Part shown: in pieces, positions 23,298 to 30,706 of the stretch
Numbering within the stretch: position 1 is the stretch's first letter
Layout of the letters: every line of letters starts with the position of its first letter
NCBI GenBank assembly: GCA_014800385.1
Contig: JAAVGE010000034.1
Location: 1-40,282, forward strand
DNA length: 40,282 nucleotides
Origin: Bacteroidales bacterium
GTDB lineage: Bacteria > Bacteroidota > Bacteroidia > Bacteroidales > Muribaculaceae
Direction of reading: 5' to 3'
Notes under the pieces: model-generated
What the model saw: only the letters and a program-made list of their open reading frames with translations
Told to the model about the DNA's origin: nothing
The model's database searches: none
Made by a program: the position numbers and the translations under genes

Positions 23298-23765
23298 ATG
23301 AAAAAATGTATTGCACTAATTATTCTGGCATTTAATCTCGTATTTGCAGGATGTACAAGCAATGACCTGCTTGACCAACTACCTGAGAAAATAAGTGATT
23401 TCGTTCAGGAATATTTTCCGGGACAGGATGTTTCAACAGCGGAATTCGGCGATGACGGCACTTACATGGTCAGGCTTCGCAACTCCGTGATGCTGACTTT
23501 TGACAAACAGAATAACTGGCAGTCTGTCAACGGCTATGGCTCGACTCTGCCGCAGATGTTCCTGTTTGACCAACTCCCTCCGGCGCTTTATCAATATCTT
23601 CAGGAAATGGAAAGTGTCAACGGTGTATATGGTGTGGTACGCGACAGCCGTCTGTATCGTGTGGAACTGAAAAACCAGAGCCTGCTTTACAATATTTCAG
23701 ACGGAAGCATAACAATCCCGGCCAATCCGGCCCAACTCCGCAGCCTATTCAGAATTCCTGACTAA
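23298..23765 (+). CDS. PepSY-like lipoprotein
   Basis: 155 residues. The lipoprotein signal ends in VFAGC (Cys19). Residues about 25-145 look like the PepSY_like / BLIP-type fold of small Bacteroidetes periplasmic proteins: LPEKISDFVQEYFPGQDV, YMVRLRNSVMLTFDKQNNW, and a second half ending ITIPANPAQLRSLF. The function is unknown; family members are thought to bind or restrain other exported proteins. Its last 21 bases overlap, tail to tail, the end of the minus-strand gene at 23745-24671. Confidence 0.75.
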   Translation: MKKCIALIILAFNLVFAGCTSNDLLDQLPEKISDFVQEYFPGQDVSTAEFGDDGTYMVRLRNSVMLTFDKQNNWQSVNGYGSTLPQMFLFDQLPPALYQYLQEMESVNGVYGVVRDSRLYRVELKNQSLLYNISDGSITIPANPAQLRSLFRIPD

Positions 23766-24671
23766 TCTCATTGAGGATTTATACAACGGGAATACCAACC
23801 GGAGTATGTTCCCGTCGACAAACTCGGCATATTGCTCGGCATCGAGTTCATTGAACTCGGCGTCGAGCCATTTTAATGTATAGTGACGCTCAAATTCTGT
23901 CGGTATCAGGATTGCTTTCACTGTTCCGGGGGTCCAGAACTGCGGATTGACAGTGGCACCGTCAAGATAACACAAGGCGTACTGCTCTGATCCCGAAATC
24001 GGTACAAGCGCAAGTTTATAAAATCCTCCGGGGTGAATCTTCGCGGGGTCGGTGTCACGGTCAAAATATTGGTATATCCCTGATATGGTGTCATTTGCTG
24101 TTTGCAGCAACTCTGAGATGTAGTCACTGTCCATTTTTCCATGAATCGGCGAGACGGTTTCAGCACGTGTCAGCCACTCGGTTAGCCTGAGTCCGTCAGC
24201 GGACTGTACTATCACTTTTTTAACCGGCGATGTGATCGGTATTCCACTGAGCATCATATTATTATTGCATGCCAAGGCAATACCCTGCGTCATATCCCAC
24301 GACACAGAAATGAGATAGTCGTTACCGTTGAGCCTGACACCTCGTCGCTCAGAAATAGTATTGGTGCAGGAACTGTCTCCGAAATTGATTTCCGAGGTAA
24401 GGGAGGTCACCGGTTCCGGCAGCATCATCTCTTTTGTCCACGACAAGGCTATATTCGCTGTGTCCGCCTCGGAAGTGACAAGAGCGATGTTCCAGTTGCG
24501 CTGTCCCATTGCGCAGACCATACGTGTTGAACCGCTCCAGGCAGGATAATCAGGAGTATGAGAAAAGGAGCAGATGGAATCGGCAACAAGATTCCGGTCG
24601 CGTAACACCACTGATTCGCCCCATATCAGCAGCGGGTAAAAGAGCAGGAAAACCAGGGCCGTCGCACGCAT
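23745..24671 (-). CDS. Secreted protein of unknown function
   Basis: 308 residues with an N-terminal signal peptide (about 18 residues, LLFYPLLIWG). I recognise no family. The protein is beta-rich in appearance with scattered Cys. Its middle (about 50-170) looks like a LamG/jelly-roll-type or sugar-binding sandwich (SWTKEMMLPEPVTSLTSE, YLISVSWDMTQGIALACNNN), and its second half is a mixed domain (GIYQYFDRDTDPAKIHPGGF). Last gene of a six-gene minus-strand operon, 6 bases after miaA. Its 3' end overlaps the convergent PepSY-like lipoprotein by 21 bases. Confidence 0.7.
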   Translation of the reverse strand: MRATALVFLLFYPLLIWGESVVLRDRNLVADSICSFSHTPDYPAWSGSTRMVCAMGQRNWNIALVTSEADTANIALSWTKEMMLPEPVTSLTSEINFGDSSCTNTISERRGVRLNGNDYLISVSWDMTQGIALACNNNMMLSGIPITSPVKKVIVQSADGLRLTEWLTRAETVSPIHGKMDSDYISELLQTANDTISGIYQYFDRDTDPAKIHPGGFYKLALVPISGSEQYALCYLDGATVNPQFWTPGTVKAILIPTEFERHYTLKWLDAEFNELDAEQYAEFVDGNILRLVFPLYKSSMRLVRNSE

Positions 24672-24677
24672 CTAACC

Positions 24678-25595
24678 TCACGATTTTATCAGTTCACGTA
24701 CGGCACTGACGAATTCATCATCAGGCATATCGTAGGGTAACCAATTGATGGTGAAACCACGGCGTTCCATCCCGCGGAACCATGTCATCTGGCGTTTGGC
24801 AAACTGATGGATGGCTATTTCAAGTTGGGAGAACATATCATCGAAACTCAGTTCACCGGTCAAATGAAGTGTCAGGAATTTATATTCCAGTCCATAATAA
24901 ATCAGGTCGTCGGCAGTGACACCGCTATCAAGAAGATTACACACCTCGTCGAGCATACCGTTCTCCAGTCTGGCCTTCAGTCGTGCTGTGATTCTTTGGC
25001 GACGCACCTCACGGGGCACATCCACACCCACAATCACCGCATCCTTTCGCTGACGGGGCGATGCTGAGGCAGCCTCCTCGGGGTGCTCCTGATAATAGGT
25101 CTGTATCTCTATTGCACGGACCGCACGTTTGACGGTGTCGACATCAGTGACATTATGCAGCGTTTTCATTCCGGCGAGAATCCGGGTCAGTTCATCCAGC
25201 GGCTTCCCTTCAAGTTTTTGGCGCAACTCACGGTTTTCAGGAACCTCGGGAAGAGCGAGGTCATTGAGAAAAGCCTCGACATACATTCCTGTTCCTCCGC
25301 ATATTATCGGCAGATTGCCACGTCGCCGGATTTCCTGTTCGGCATTGCGTGCATCACGCAGAAACCTGTGGAGATTATATTTATCCCCTGCCTGAGCGAC
25401 ATCAATAAGGTGGTATGGCACTGATCCATATTCGTCAAGATCCTTACCGGTGCCCAGATCCATCCCGCGGTACACCTGACGTGAGTCACCACTGATGATT
25501 TCGCCACTCAGTTCGGTTGCCAGAGCCACAGCACGGTGGGTCTTTCCGGTTGCCGTCGGACCCACAACCGCAATTATTCCGGTCGCACGGGTCAT
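24678..25595 (-). CDS. miaA: tRNA dimethylallyltransferase
   Basis: 305 residues. The P-loop is GPTATGKT (12-19), then SGDSRQVYRGMDLGTGKD (catalytic Asp and substrate-recognition loop), VPYHLIDV, and ICGGTGMYVEAFL (the family's GGTGLYixal motif). It adds a dimethylallyl group to A37 of tRNAs that read UNN codons. The usual C-terminal helical domain is present (FAKRQMTWFRGM). It overlaps the upstream membrane-protein gene by 4 bases (ATGA) and is followed 6 bases later by the secreted unknown protein. Confidence 0.94.
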   Translation of the reverse strand: MTRATGIIAVVGPTATGKTHRAVALATELSGEIISGDSRQVYRGMDLGTGKDLDEYGSVPYHLIDVAQAGDKYNLHRFLRDARNAEQEIRRRGNLPIICGGTGMYVEAFLNDLALPEVPENRELRQKLEGKPLDELTRILAGMKTLHNVTDVDTVKRAVRAIEIQTYYQEHPEEAASASPRQRKDAVIVGVDVPREVRRQRITARLKARLENGMLDEVCNLLDSGVTADDLIYYGLEYKFLTLHLTGELSFDDMFSQLEIAIHQFAKRQMTWFRGMERRGFTINWLPYDMPDDEFVSAVRELIKS

Positions 25596-26932
25596 ATTCC
25601 TATACCGGTAATATATTTGTTCCAGAAACGGCGCAGGTGGTAGAATGGGGTATCCTCATTGTTACGCGCCACGAACATCCATGTGGGGTCGGCGAAATCC
25701 ACATCCCATGCCGGGATATCGCTCAGTCGGAAGGTGGGTTTATAGTGTTTGACCGCATAGCGGCGCTTACCCTCTCTGGTGTATGTTTTCCACGCCATGG
25801 CAACAGTGTGCAGGCGATAAATCTCCGACTCGAACAGTGAGGCCAGCAAGCCGGCCTTATGCAGGGTCTGCACTTCGCCCAGCGAGAACCATTCACCCGT
25901 AACGAGCGCGTTTTCAAGCGGTTTGACCGAATCGAAGAACACTGCGAAGTGCGAGATATTCGACGCTGTTCGCTTGTCGCTGTTGACAAACAGTTTTTTT
26001 ATTTCCGGGCAGTTCACCCCGGTGACCATTCTGAAACGCTCACGAGCCTCGAAGGTGGAAATGTTGGTGTGGTAGCGCATGACGGTTTTCACCGGTGTGT
26101 CAATCTTCATTGTAGCGTTAGGGTCAGCATCAAGTTCCTCGGGAACAGGGATGTGAAGCCACACTTTATTGTCGCAGATAACGATAAAGCGGATTTGAGA
26201 TTGTCCGATGACATCCACACGGCTCAGGTTATGATCGTTGCAATAGTAACTCCAGAGCATGGTGTAGCGCACGCCCATGTAGATGATTGAGATGACACAC
26301 AGCATGATGGGGAGCCACACGAAGAAAAATTTATCGGGAGTGTTAAGGTTGGTGTTGATGAACAGGCAGAAATAGTAGGTCCACTCGATAATGGTAAGCA
26401 AACCCCACATCACAACAAGCCAACGAGTCTGATACTCAGCCTCTTTACTGTAGATATTCCCGAGGAAGCCGCGCTCCTCCGACATCCCGGTGCGGATTTC
26501 ACAATCCACGCAGAACGCTGACTTTGTTCCGCGGATCAGGAACCATGTTGAAACAAAGAATCCGATGGGAGCGATCAGCAGTATGGCGATGATGGGGAGT
26601 TGCGGATTGATAGGCTGACCGTTCCACTCGGTGTTGAAATAGCCGGGTACAAAAATATTATACAGGATAATAGCCACGGTCGACCAGAACAGAATCCACA
26701 TTATGAGGTAAGGCACGCGGTAGCACAGAGGTGCCCTGAGATTTCGGTTGCGACGGATAAGATAGTGTATCACGCCGATTTCCGCCAGTGCTATCAGGGG
26801 AGGATAAACCTTCGGGATGAACAGGCTGAGACAGATAATAACCATTACCGCACCGTTGGAGAGTGCCCAGGTGCGCCATAACGCATTGATTCCCTGCGTT
26901 ATACCTCTTCTTCTTTTATCTTCTGCATCCAT
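25592..26932 (-). CDS. Polytopic membrane protein of unknown function
   Basis: 446 residues from the ATG at 26932, which shares its first base with the stop codon of the peptidase gene (TGATG); a GTG one codon earlier is less likely. Residues about 25-245 hold five or six membrane helices (GAVMVIICLSLFIPKVYPP, LIMWILFWSTVAIILYNIF, IIAILLIAPIGFFVSTWFLI, WLVVMWGLLTIIEWTYYFCL, WLPIMLCVISIIYMGVRY). A CVDC pair lies at about 150 between helices. The C-terminal ~200 residues are soluble and contain NISHFAVFFDS and YAVKHYKPTFRLSDIPAWDV. I recognise no family. The operon context (peptidase before, miaA after) gives no firm function. Confidence 0.8.
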   Translation of the reverse strand: MDAEDKRRRGITQGINALWRTWALSNGAVMVIICLSLFIPKVYPPLIALAEIGVIHYLIRRNRNLRAPLCYRVPYLIMWILFWSTVAIILYNIFVPGYFNTEWNGQPINPQLPIIAILLIAPIGFFVSTWFLIRGTKSAFCVDCEIRTGMSEERGFLGNIYSKEAEYQTRWLVVMWGLLTIIEWTYYFCLFINTNLNTPDKFFFVWLPIMLCVISIIYMGVRYTMLWSYYCNDHNLSRVDVIGQSQIRFIVICDNKVWLHIPVPEELDADPNATMKIDTPVKTVMRYHTNISTFEARERFRMVTGVNCPEIKKLFVNSDKRTASNISHFAVFFDSVKPLENALVTGEWFSLGEVQTLHKAGLLASLFESEIYRLHTVAMAWKTYTREGKRRYAVKHYKPTFRLSDIPAWDVDFADPTWMFVARNNEDTPFYHLRRFWNKYITGIGI

Positions 26933-29139
26933 CACTTAAGGTTCTTGTTAAAGTAATCCATCATTTTACCATATACCACTGCACGCGCACCGCACCCGTT
27001 GATAGAATGGTTCATGGCCGGGAACACAAACATGTCGCAGAACTGACCTTCCATCTGGAGTTTAGACACGTAGTTGAGAGTATTGGCGGGATGAACATTG
27101 TCATCCATTGTTCCGAACATCATCAGCAGCGGGCAGTGAAGTGAGGCTGTATGATTGATGGGAGCCGACTCCTTGTAGCCGTCGCTGTTCATTTCGGGCG
27201 TGAGCATGTAACGTTCGGCATACACGGTGTCGTAGAATCGCCAGTCGGTTACAGGTGCGATAGATACGGCTGCCGCAAAGGGGTTGTTGTCGGGATAGGA
27301 TGCAGCCATGAGCGTTTCGTAGCCGCCGTAACTCCATCCGGTGATTCCGATGCGTGAACCGTCAACGTATGGAAGACGAGCCACCTGGCGTGCCACGTTT
27401 ACATGGTCGATGGTTTCATAATGTCCAAGATTTTTGTAAACTATGGTTTCAAACGCCCTGTCGCGTCCTCCGGTGCCACGGGCATCTGCGCAAACCACAA
27501 CATATCCGTTCATAGCGGCGAAGTTCTGCCAATCCATGCTCCATGCATTTAGCACCTGCTGTGAACCGGGACCGGAATACTGGGTCATGATGACGGGATA
27601 TTTCTTCGAAGGATTGAAATCGGCGGGTTTGATAATATATGCGTTGAGAGTAACACCGTCTGATTCAAATGTGGTGAACTCGCGTTTCGGAACGCTACGG
27701 TATTTATCCATGACACTGCGGTTTTCAGCCAGCACACGCAACTCCTTCTGTTTCTTTTCGTTAAGCATGAGTGTCACAACGGGAGCCTGCTGAACGGACG
27801 ATGATTTGAGGGTGTAGAATTTCATTCCGGGAGCGAACGATGCGGAGTATGTGGCATCTGTGGGGGTGAGGTCAACAATCTTGCCTGTCTTTGCCTCCTT
27901 CATGCTCACCACACGGTTCAGCGGACCTGCCGATGTTGACTGATAATAGATATTTCCCGCAGCATCCTTGCCATAGTATTCAGTGATGTTATACTCTCCC
28001 GAAGTCAACTGACCTATCAGGGCTCCGGCGTAGGAGTAGGAATACAGATGGGCATAGCCTGAGCGGGATGAGTACACCACGAAGTTATCCTTTTCAATTA
28101 CCATATCCTCGTAGGCAGGACAAGGGAGCCATGCCTTATCCTGTTCGACCAGGATAGATTTTACAACAGTTGATTTAGGGTTTACCGAGAACACCTCCAT
28201 TCGGGTCTGTTCACGGTTAAGGGTGGTGACAATGAGTTGATCACTCGCGGGGCGGTAGGCGATGCGGGGGATATATTCAATGTTCTTATCCTCAAAGGTC
28301 ACTTTCTTCAGTTTTCGGGTGTCGATATCATAACTGTGAACTGAGACGGTTGAGTTAACATCGCCTGCCACAGGATATTTATACTGCATCATGCCCGGAT
28401 AAAGTTCATGCTCCTGAACCGGTCGGCAGTAACTGAAATATTCCTCCATGTTGTAGAGAGGCACCTTGGATTCATTATATTTGATGAAGCAGAGAGTGGA
28501 GCAGTCGGGTGACCAAGCCATGGAGCAGTTTGTCGAGAATTCCTCTTCGTAGGTCCAGTCGGGCACTCCGTTTATTATCTCGTTCTTTTTACCGTCAGTG
28601 GTGACAGCCACTTCGGTGTTAAAGACCAGTTTACGGAGATAGATGTTATTGTCGGCCACGAAAGCCACCATCTTACCGTCAGGCGAGATTACCGGAGCCT
28701 GCTGACGGGGATGTTCCGGCGACAGGGGGAGCAGTATGTTGCGTTTGATTTCAAACAGATAGTATTCGGCGGTGAATGAACGTCGGTAAATCATCTCGCG
28801 GTTACGGTAAACCATCAGTCGGCTCCCATCCTCGCTTATGGTGAATCCCTGAATAGAAGGGATCTTTGTCTCACGGGTTTTCTCAACATCCAGAGTGACT
28901 GCTACCTGGTTACCTGAGGCAGTGTCGTACTGAATAATCTTCTTACCGCCATCGGTAAGAGCGTAGTAGGTCATGCCATCGGGAGCGAATTGCATTGCAG
29001 GCGCATGGTTCACAGCATTTTGCGGATAGACGTAAGGTTCGATGTCACGCACTATGTCGGCCTTTCGTGCTGACACAGTCGTTGCACCCAGCGACAAGAG
29101 GGAGAATGAAATTACGGATATGATTGATTTAAAGTTCAT
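26932..29139 (-). CDS. Dipeptidyl peptidase IV (S9 family)
   Basis: 735 residues from the ATG at 29139, which begins a proper signal peptide (MNFKSIISVISFSLLSLGA...); the frame extends 57 codons further upstream into the preceding gene, but that part is not protein-like. The beta-propeller (about 60-490) includes DWTYEEEF, whose paired Glu residues bind the free N-terminus of the substrate in DPP4. The catalytic domain has Ser603 in GWSYGGY, Asp680 in DDNVHPANT and His711 in MNHSI. It removes X-Pro dipeptides from peptides in the periplasm or at the surface. It follows the coiled-coil gene by 16 bases. Confidence 0.94.
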   Translation of the reverse strand: MNFKSIISVISFSLLSLGATTVSARKADIVRDIEPYVYPQNAVNHAPAMQFAPDGMTYYALTDGGKKIIQYDTASGNQVAVTLDVEKTRETKIPSIQGFTISEDGSRLMVYRNREMIYRRSFTAEYYLFEIKRNILLPLSPEHPRQQAPVISPDGKMVAFVADNNIYLRKLVFNTEVAVTTDGKKNEIINGVPDWTYEEEFSTNCSMAWSPDCSTLCFIKYNESKVPLYNMEEYFSYCRPVQEHELYPGMMQYKYPVAGDVNSTVSVHSYDIDTRKLKKVTFEDKNIEYIPRIAYRPASDQLIVTTLNREQTRMEVFSVNPKSTVVKSILVEQDKAWLPCPAYEDMVIEKDNFVVYSSRSGYAHLYSYSYAGALIGQLTSGEYNITEYYGKDAAGNIYYQSTSAGPLNRVVSMKEAKTGKIVDLTPTDATYSASFAPGMKFYTLKSSSVQQAPVVTLMLNEKKQKELRVLAENRSVMDKYRSVPKREFTTFESDGVTLNAYIIKPADFNPSKKYPVIMTQYSGPGSQQVLNAWSMDWQNFAAMNGYVVVCADARGTGGRDRAFETIVYKNLGHYETIDHVNVARQVARLPYVDGSRIGITGWSYGGYETLMAASYPDNNPFAAAVSIAPVTDWRFYDTVYAERYMLTPEMNSDGYKESAPINHTASLHCPLLMMFGTMDDNVHPANTLNYVSKLQMEGQFCDMFVFPAMNHSINGCGARAVVYGKMMDYFNKNLK

Positions 29140-29155
29140 AAGCAAGAAGATTTGA

Positions 29156-30676
29156 TTACCATAACGACATCTGGGCGTCGTTTTCGGGTGGTGTTTTGTG
29201 AACAGGTTCTTTGTAGCCGAACTCGGTGTCGGCGGACATTCCGGGCAATGTCGGAGTACCCTTGGGTGGAGTAGCGACGAGCCAGTCGGTGCTTTCGAGC
29301 GATTCGTCAATAGCGGAAATCTTCACCGAAGGCTGCTGACTTTTTCTGCCGCGACGACGGGGACGGTCTGCCATCATGGGGATGTCGAGAGTGTCACCCT
29401 CATCAATGACATTACGGTTACCGGGCACCCGCGCCAGTTCATCGCGGAGAGTTTCTATCTCTCTCTGCAATTCGCTTTCGGAACGTGCCTGGGAAATGAG
29501 ATTGCTTTCTATAGTCTTTTTCAGCGATATGAGTTCATCCGTCAGGGAGTCATTTCGCTTTTTGAGTTGTTCGTTCTGCGACTGCAGGTCCTTGATACGG
29601 GCATTTTTTTTACCCATTATTTCATCGAGTTTTTCAAGTTGCTCACGAATCTCATCCATCATGGAGAGGTTTTCGTTAGCCTCGGCCAGTTCCTGCTGAG
29701 TAGCCTGAAGTTCCTCGGAGAGAAGAGCCATATTTCGTGACATCTCGTCGATCTGCTGCTGACAGGATGAGAGTTTGTCGACATCGTCATTATGGGTTTG
29801 TTCAGCCTGATTAACGAGCGATGACAGTTGAGCGGAATTATCCTGCTCGGCTGCAAGTTGCTGACGCAATTCGGCTGCAGTGCGGTTAAGATCGTTTATC
29901 ATTGTATCAGCCATCTCCTGTTTCATTTTGAGTTGCTCCATCTCCTGATCGGAAACTACCGTACCCTCGACGGTTTGGTTCGCAGTGTCGCCCTCGGAAC
30001 CTCCGGCAGCGTTCTTCAACTGTTCCTGAAGCGAGATGACCTGTTCACGCAGCACGTTAACATCCTCATCCTGAACCGAGTAGACTCTCAAACGGTTAAC
30101 AAGTGACTTATTCTCGAGTTCGAACTGCTCACGTTCGGCATGCAACTCGTTAATTTTGTTCTCAAGGTCATGGATACGCTCGGTCAGGGCACGTTTCTGT
30201 CGTTCGGCGCTCAGTTGCTGACGTTTGCGTTCTCCGGCTGTTTCCTCGTTTTTCTTTGCCTTTTCGCCCGCTTCATGAAGTTGCTTACGCAGTCGGGTCA
30301 TCTCCTGAAGTTTGACCTGCTCCATACGTTCGGACATTGAGGCACGGACCTCCTCCAGATGCTTTTTCACCGATTCATCGAGGGTGTCGTAAAGGAATTT
30401 ACGCTGTGCTTCCGCATCAACGCTCTCCTTGAGGAAGGGTGGAAGCGTTTCGTTGAACACCTTCAACACATGCTCGAATATGCCGTCGATGTTGACCGGC
30501 GTTTCTTCGGGCAGATCAACAGTAGTTTCATCAACGGCTTGTTCCGTTGACTCATCCTCAGTGACATCATTGACCATGGCACTGCGCGGAGTTACAGTGG
30601 CGTCAATGCCGATTTCCTCTTCGATGTCATCCTCACCGAAGCCAAACATTCGTTTTATGGAGTTGAAAAAAGACAT
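29156..30676 (-). CDS. Long coiled-coil protein of unknown function
   Basis: 506 residues, cytosolic (no signal or membrane segment). It begins MSFFNSIKRMFGFGEDDIEEE, an amphipathic start followed by an acidic stretch. Residues about 65-100 form a compact helical region (IFEHVLKVFNETLPPFLKES), and about 100-420 are predicted coiled coil rich in Glu, Gln and Leu heptads. The C-terminal tail is basic-then-polar (RPRRRGRKSQQPSVKISAID), with no catalytic motif. It follows the receiver/ATP-grasp gene by 30 bases and precedes the DPP4 gene by 16. A structural or tethering partner of the 990-residue upstream protein is a reasonable inference; I know of no characterised homologue. Confidence 0.85.
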   Translation of the reverse strand: MSFFNSIKRMFGFGEDDIEEEIGIDATVTPRSAMVNDVTEDESTEQAVDETTVDLPEETPVNIDGIFEHVLKVFNETLPPFLKESVDAEAQRKFLYDTLDESVKKHLEEVRASMSERMEQVKLQEMTRLRKQLHEAGEKAKKNEETAGERKRQQLSAERQKRALTERIHDLENKINELHAEREQFELENKSLVNRLRVYSVQDEDVNVLREQVISLQEQLKNAAGGSEGDTANQTVEGTVVSDQEMEQLKMKQEMADTMINDLNRTAAELRQQLAAEQDNSAQLSSLVNQAEQTHNDDVDKLSSCQQQIDEMSRNMALLSEELQATQQELAEANENLSMMDEIREQLEKLDEIMGKKNARIKDLQSQNEQLKKRNDSLTDELISLKKTIESNLISQARSESELQREIETLRDELARVPGNRNVIDEGDTLDIPMMADRPRRRGRKSQQPSVKISAIDESLESTDWLVATPPKGTPTLPGMSADTEFGYKEPVHKTPPENDAQMSLW

Positions 30677-30706
30677 AATTTTCGTTTATAATCAGAGTTT
30701 GCCGGT

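Noticed and set aside
29140..29310. A 57-codon upstream extension of the DPP4 protein
   Set aside because: It overlaps the end of the coiled-coil gene and would bury the signal peptide that starts at 29139.
29198..29740. A 180-codon plus-strand frame inside the coiled-coil gene
   Set aside because: It is an antisense shadow of the Glu/Gln/Leu-rich coding strand. The same holds for 143- to 155-codon frames inside the 25.9, 32.3 and 22.6 kb genes.
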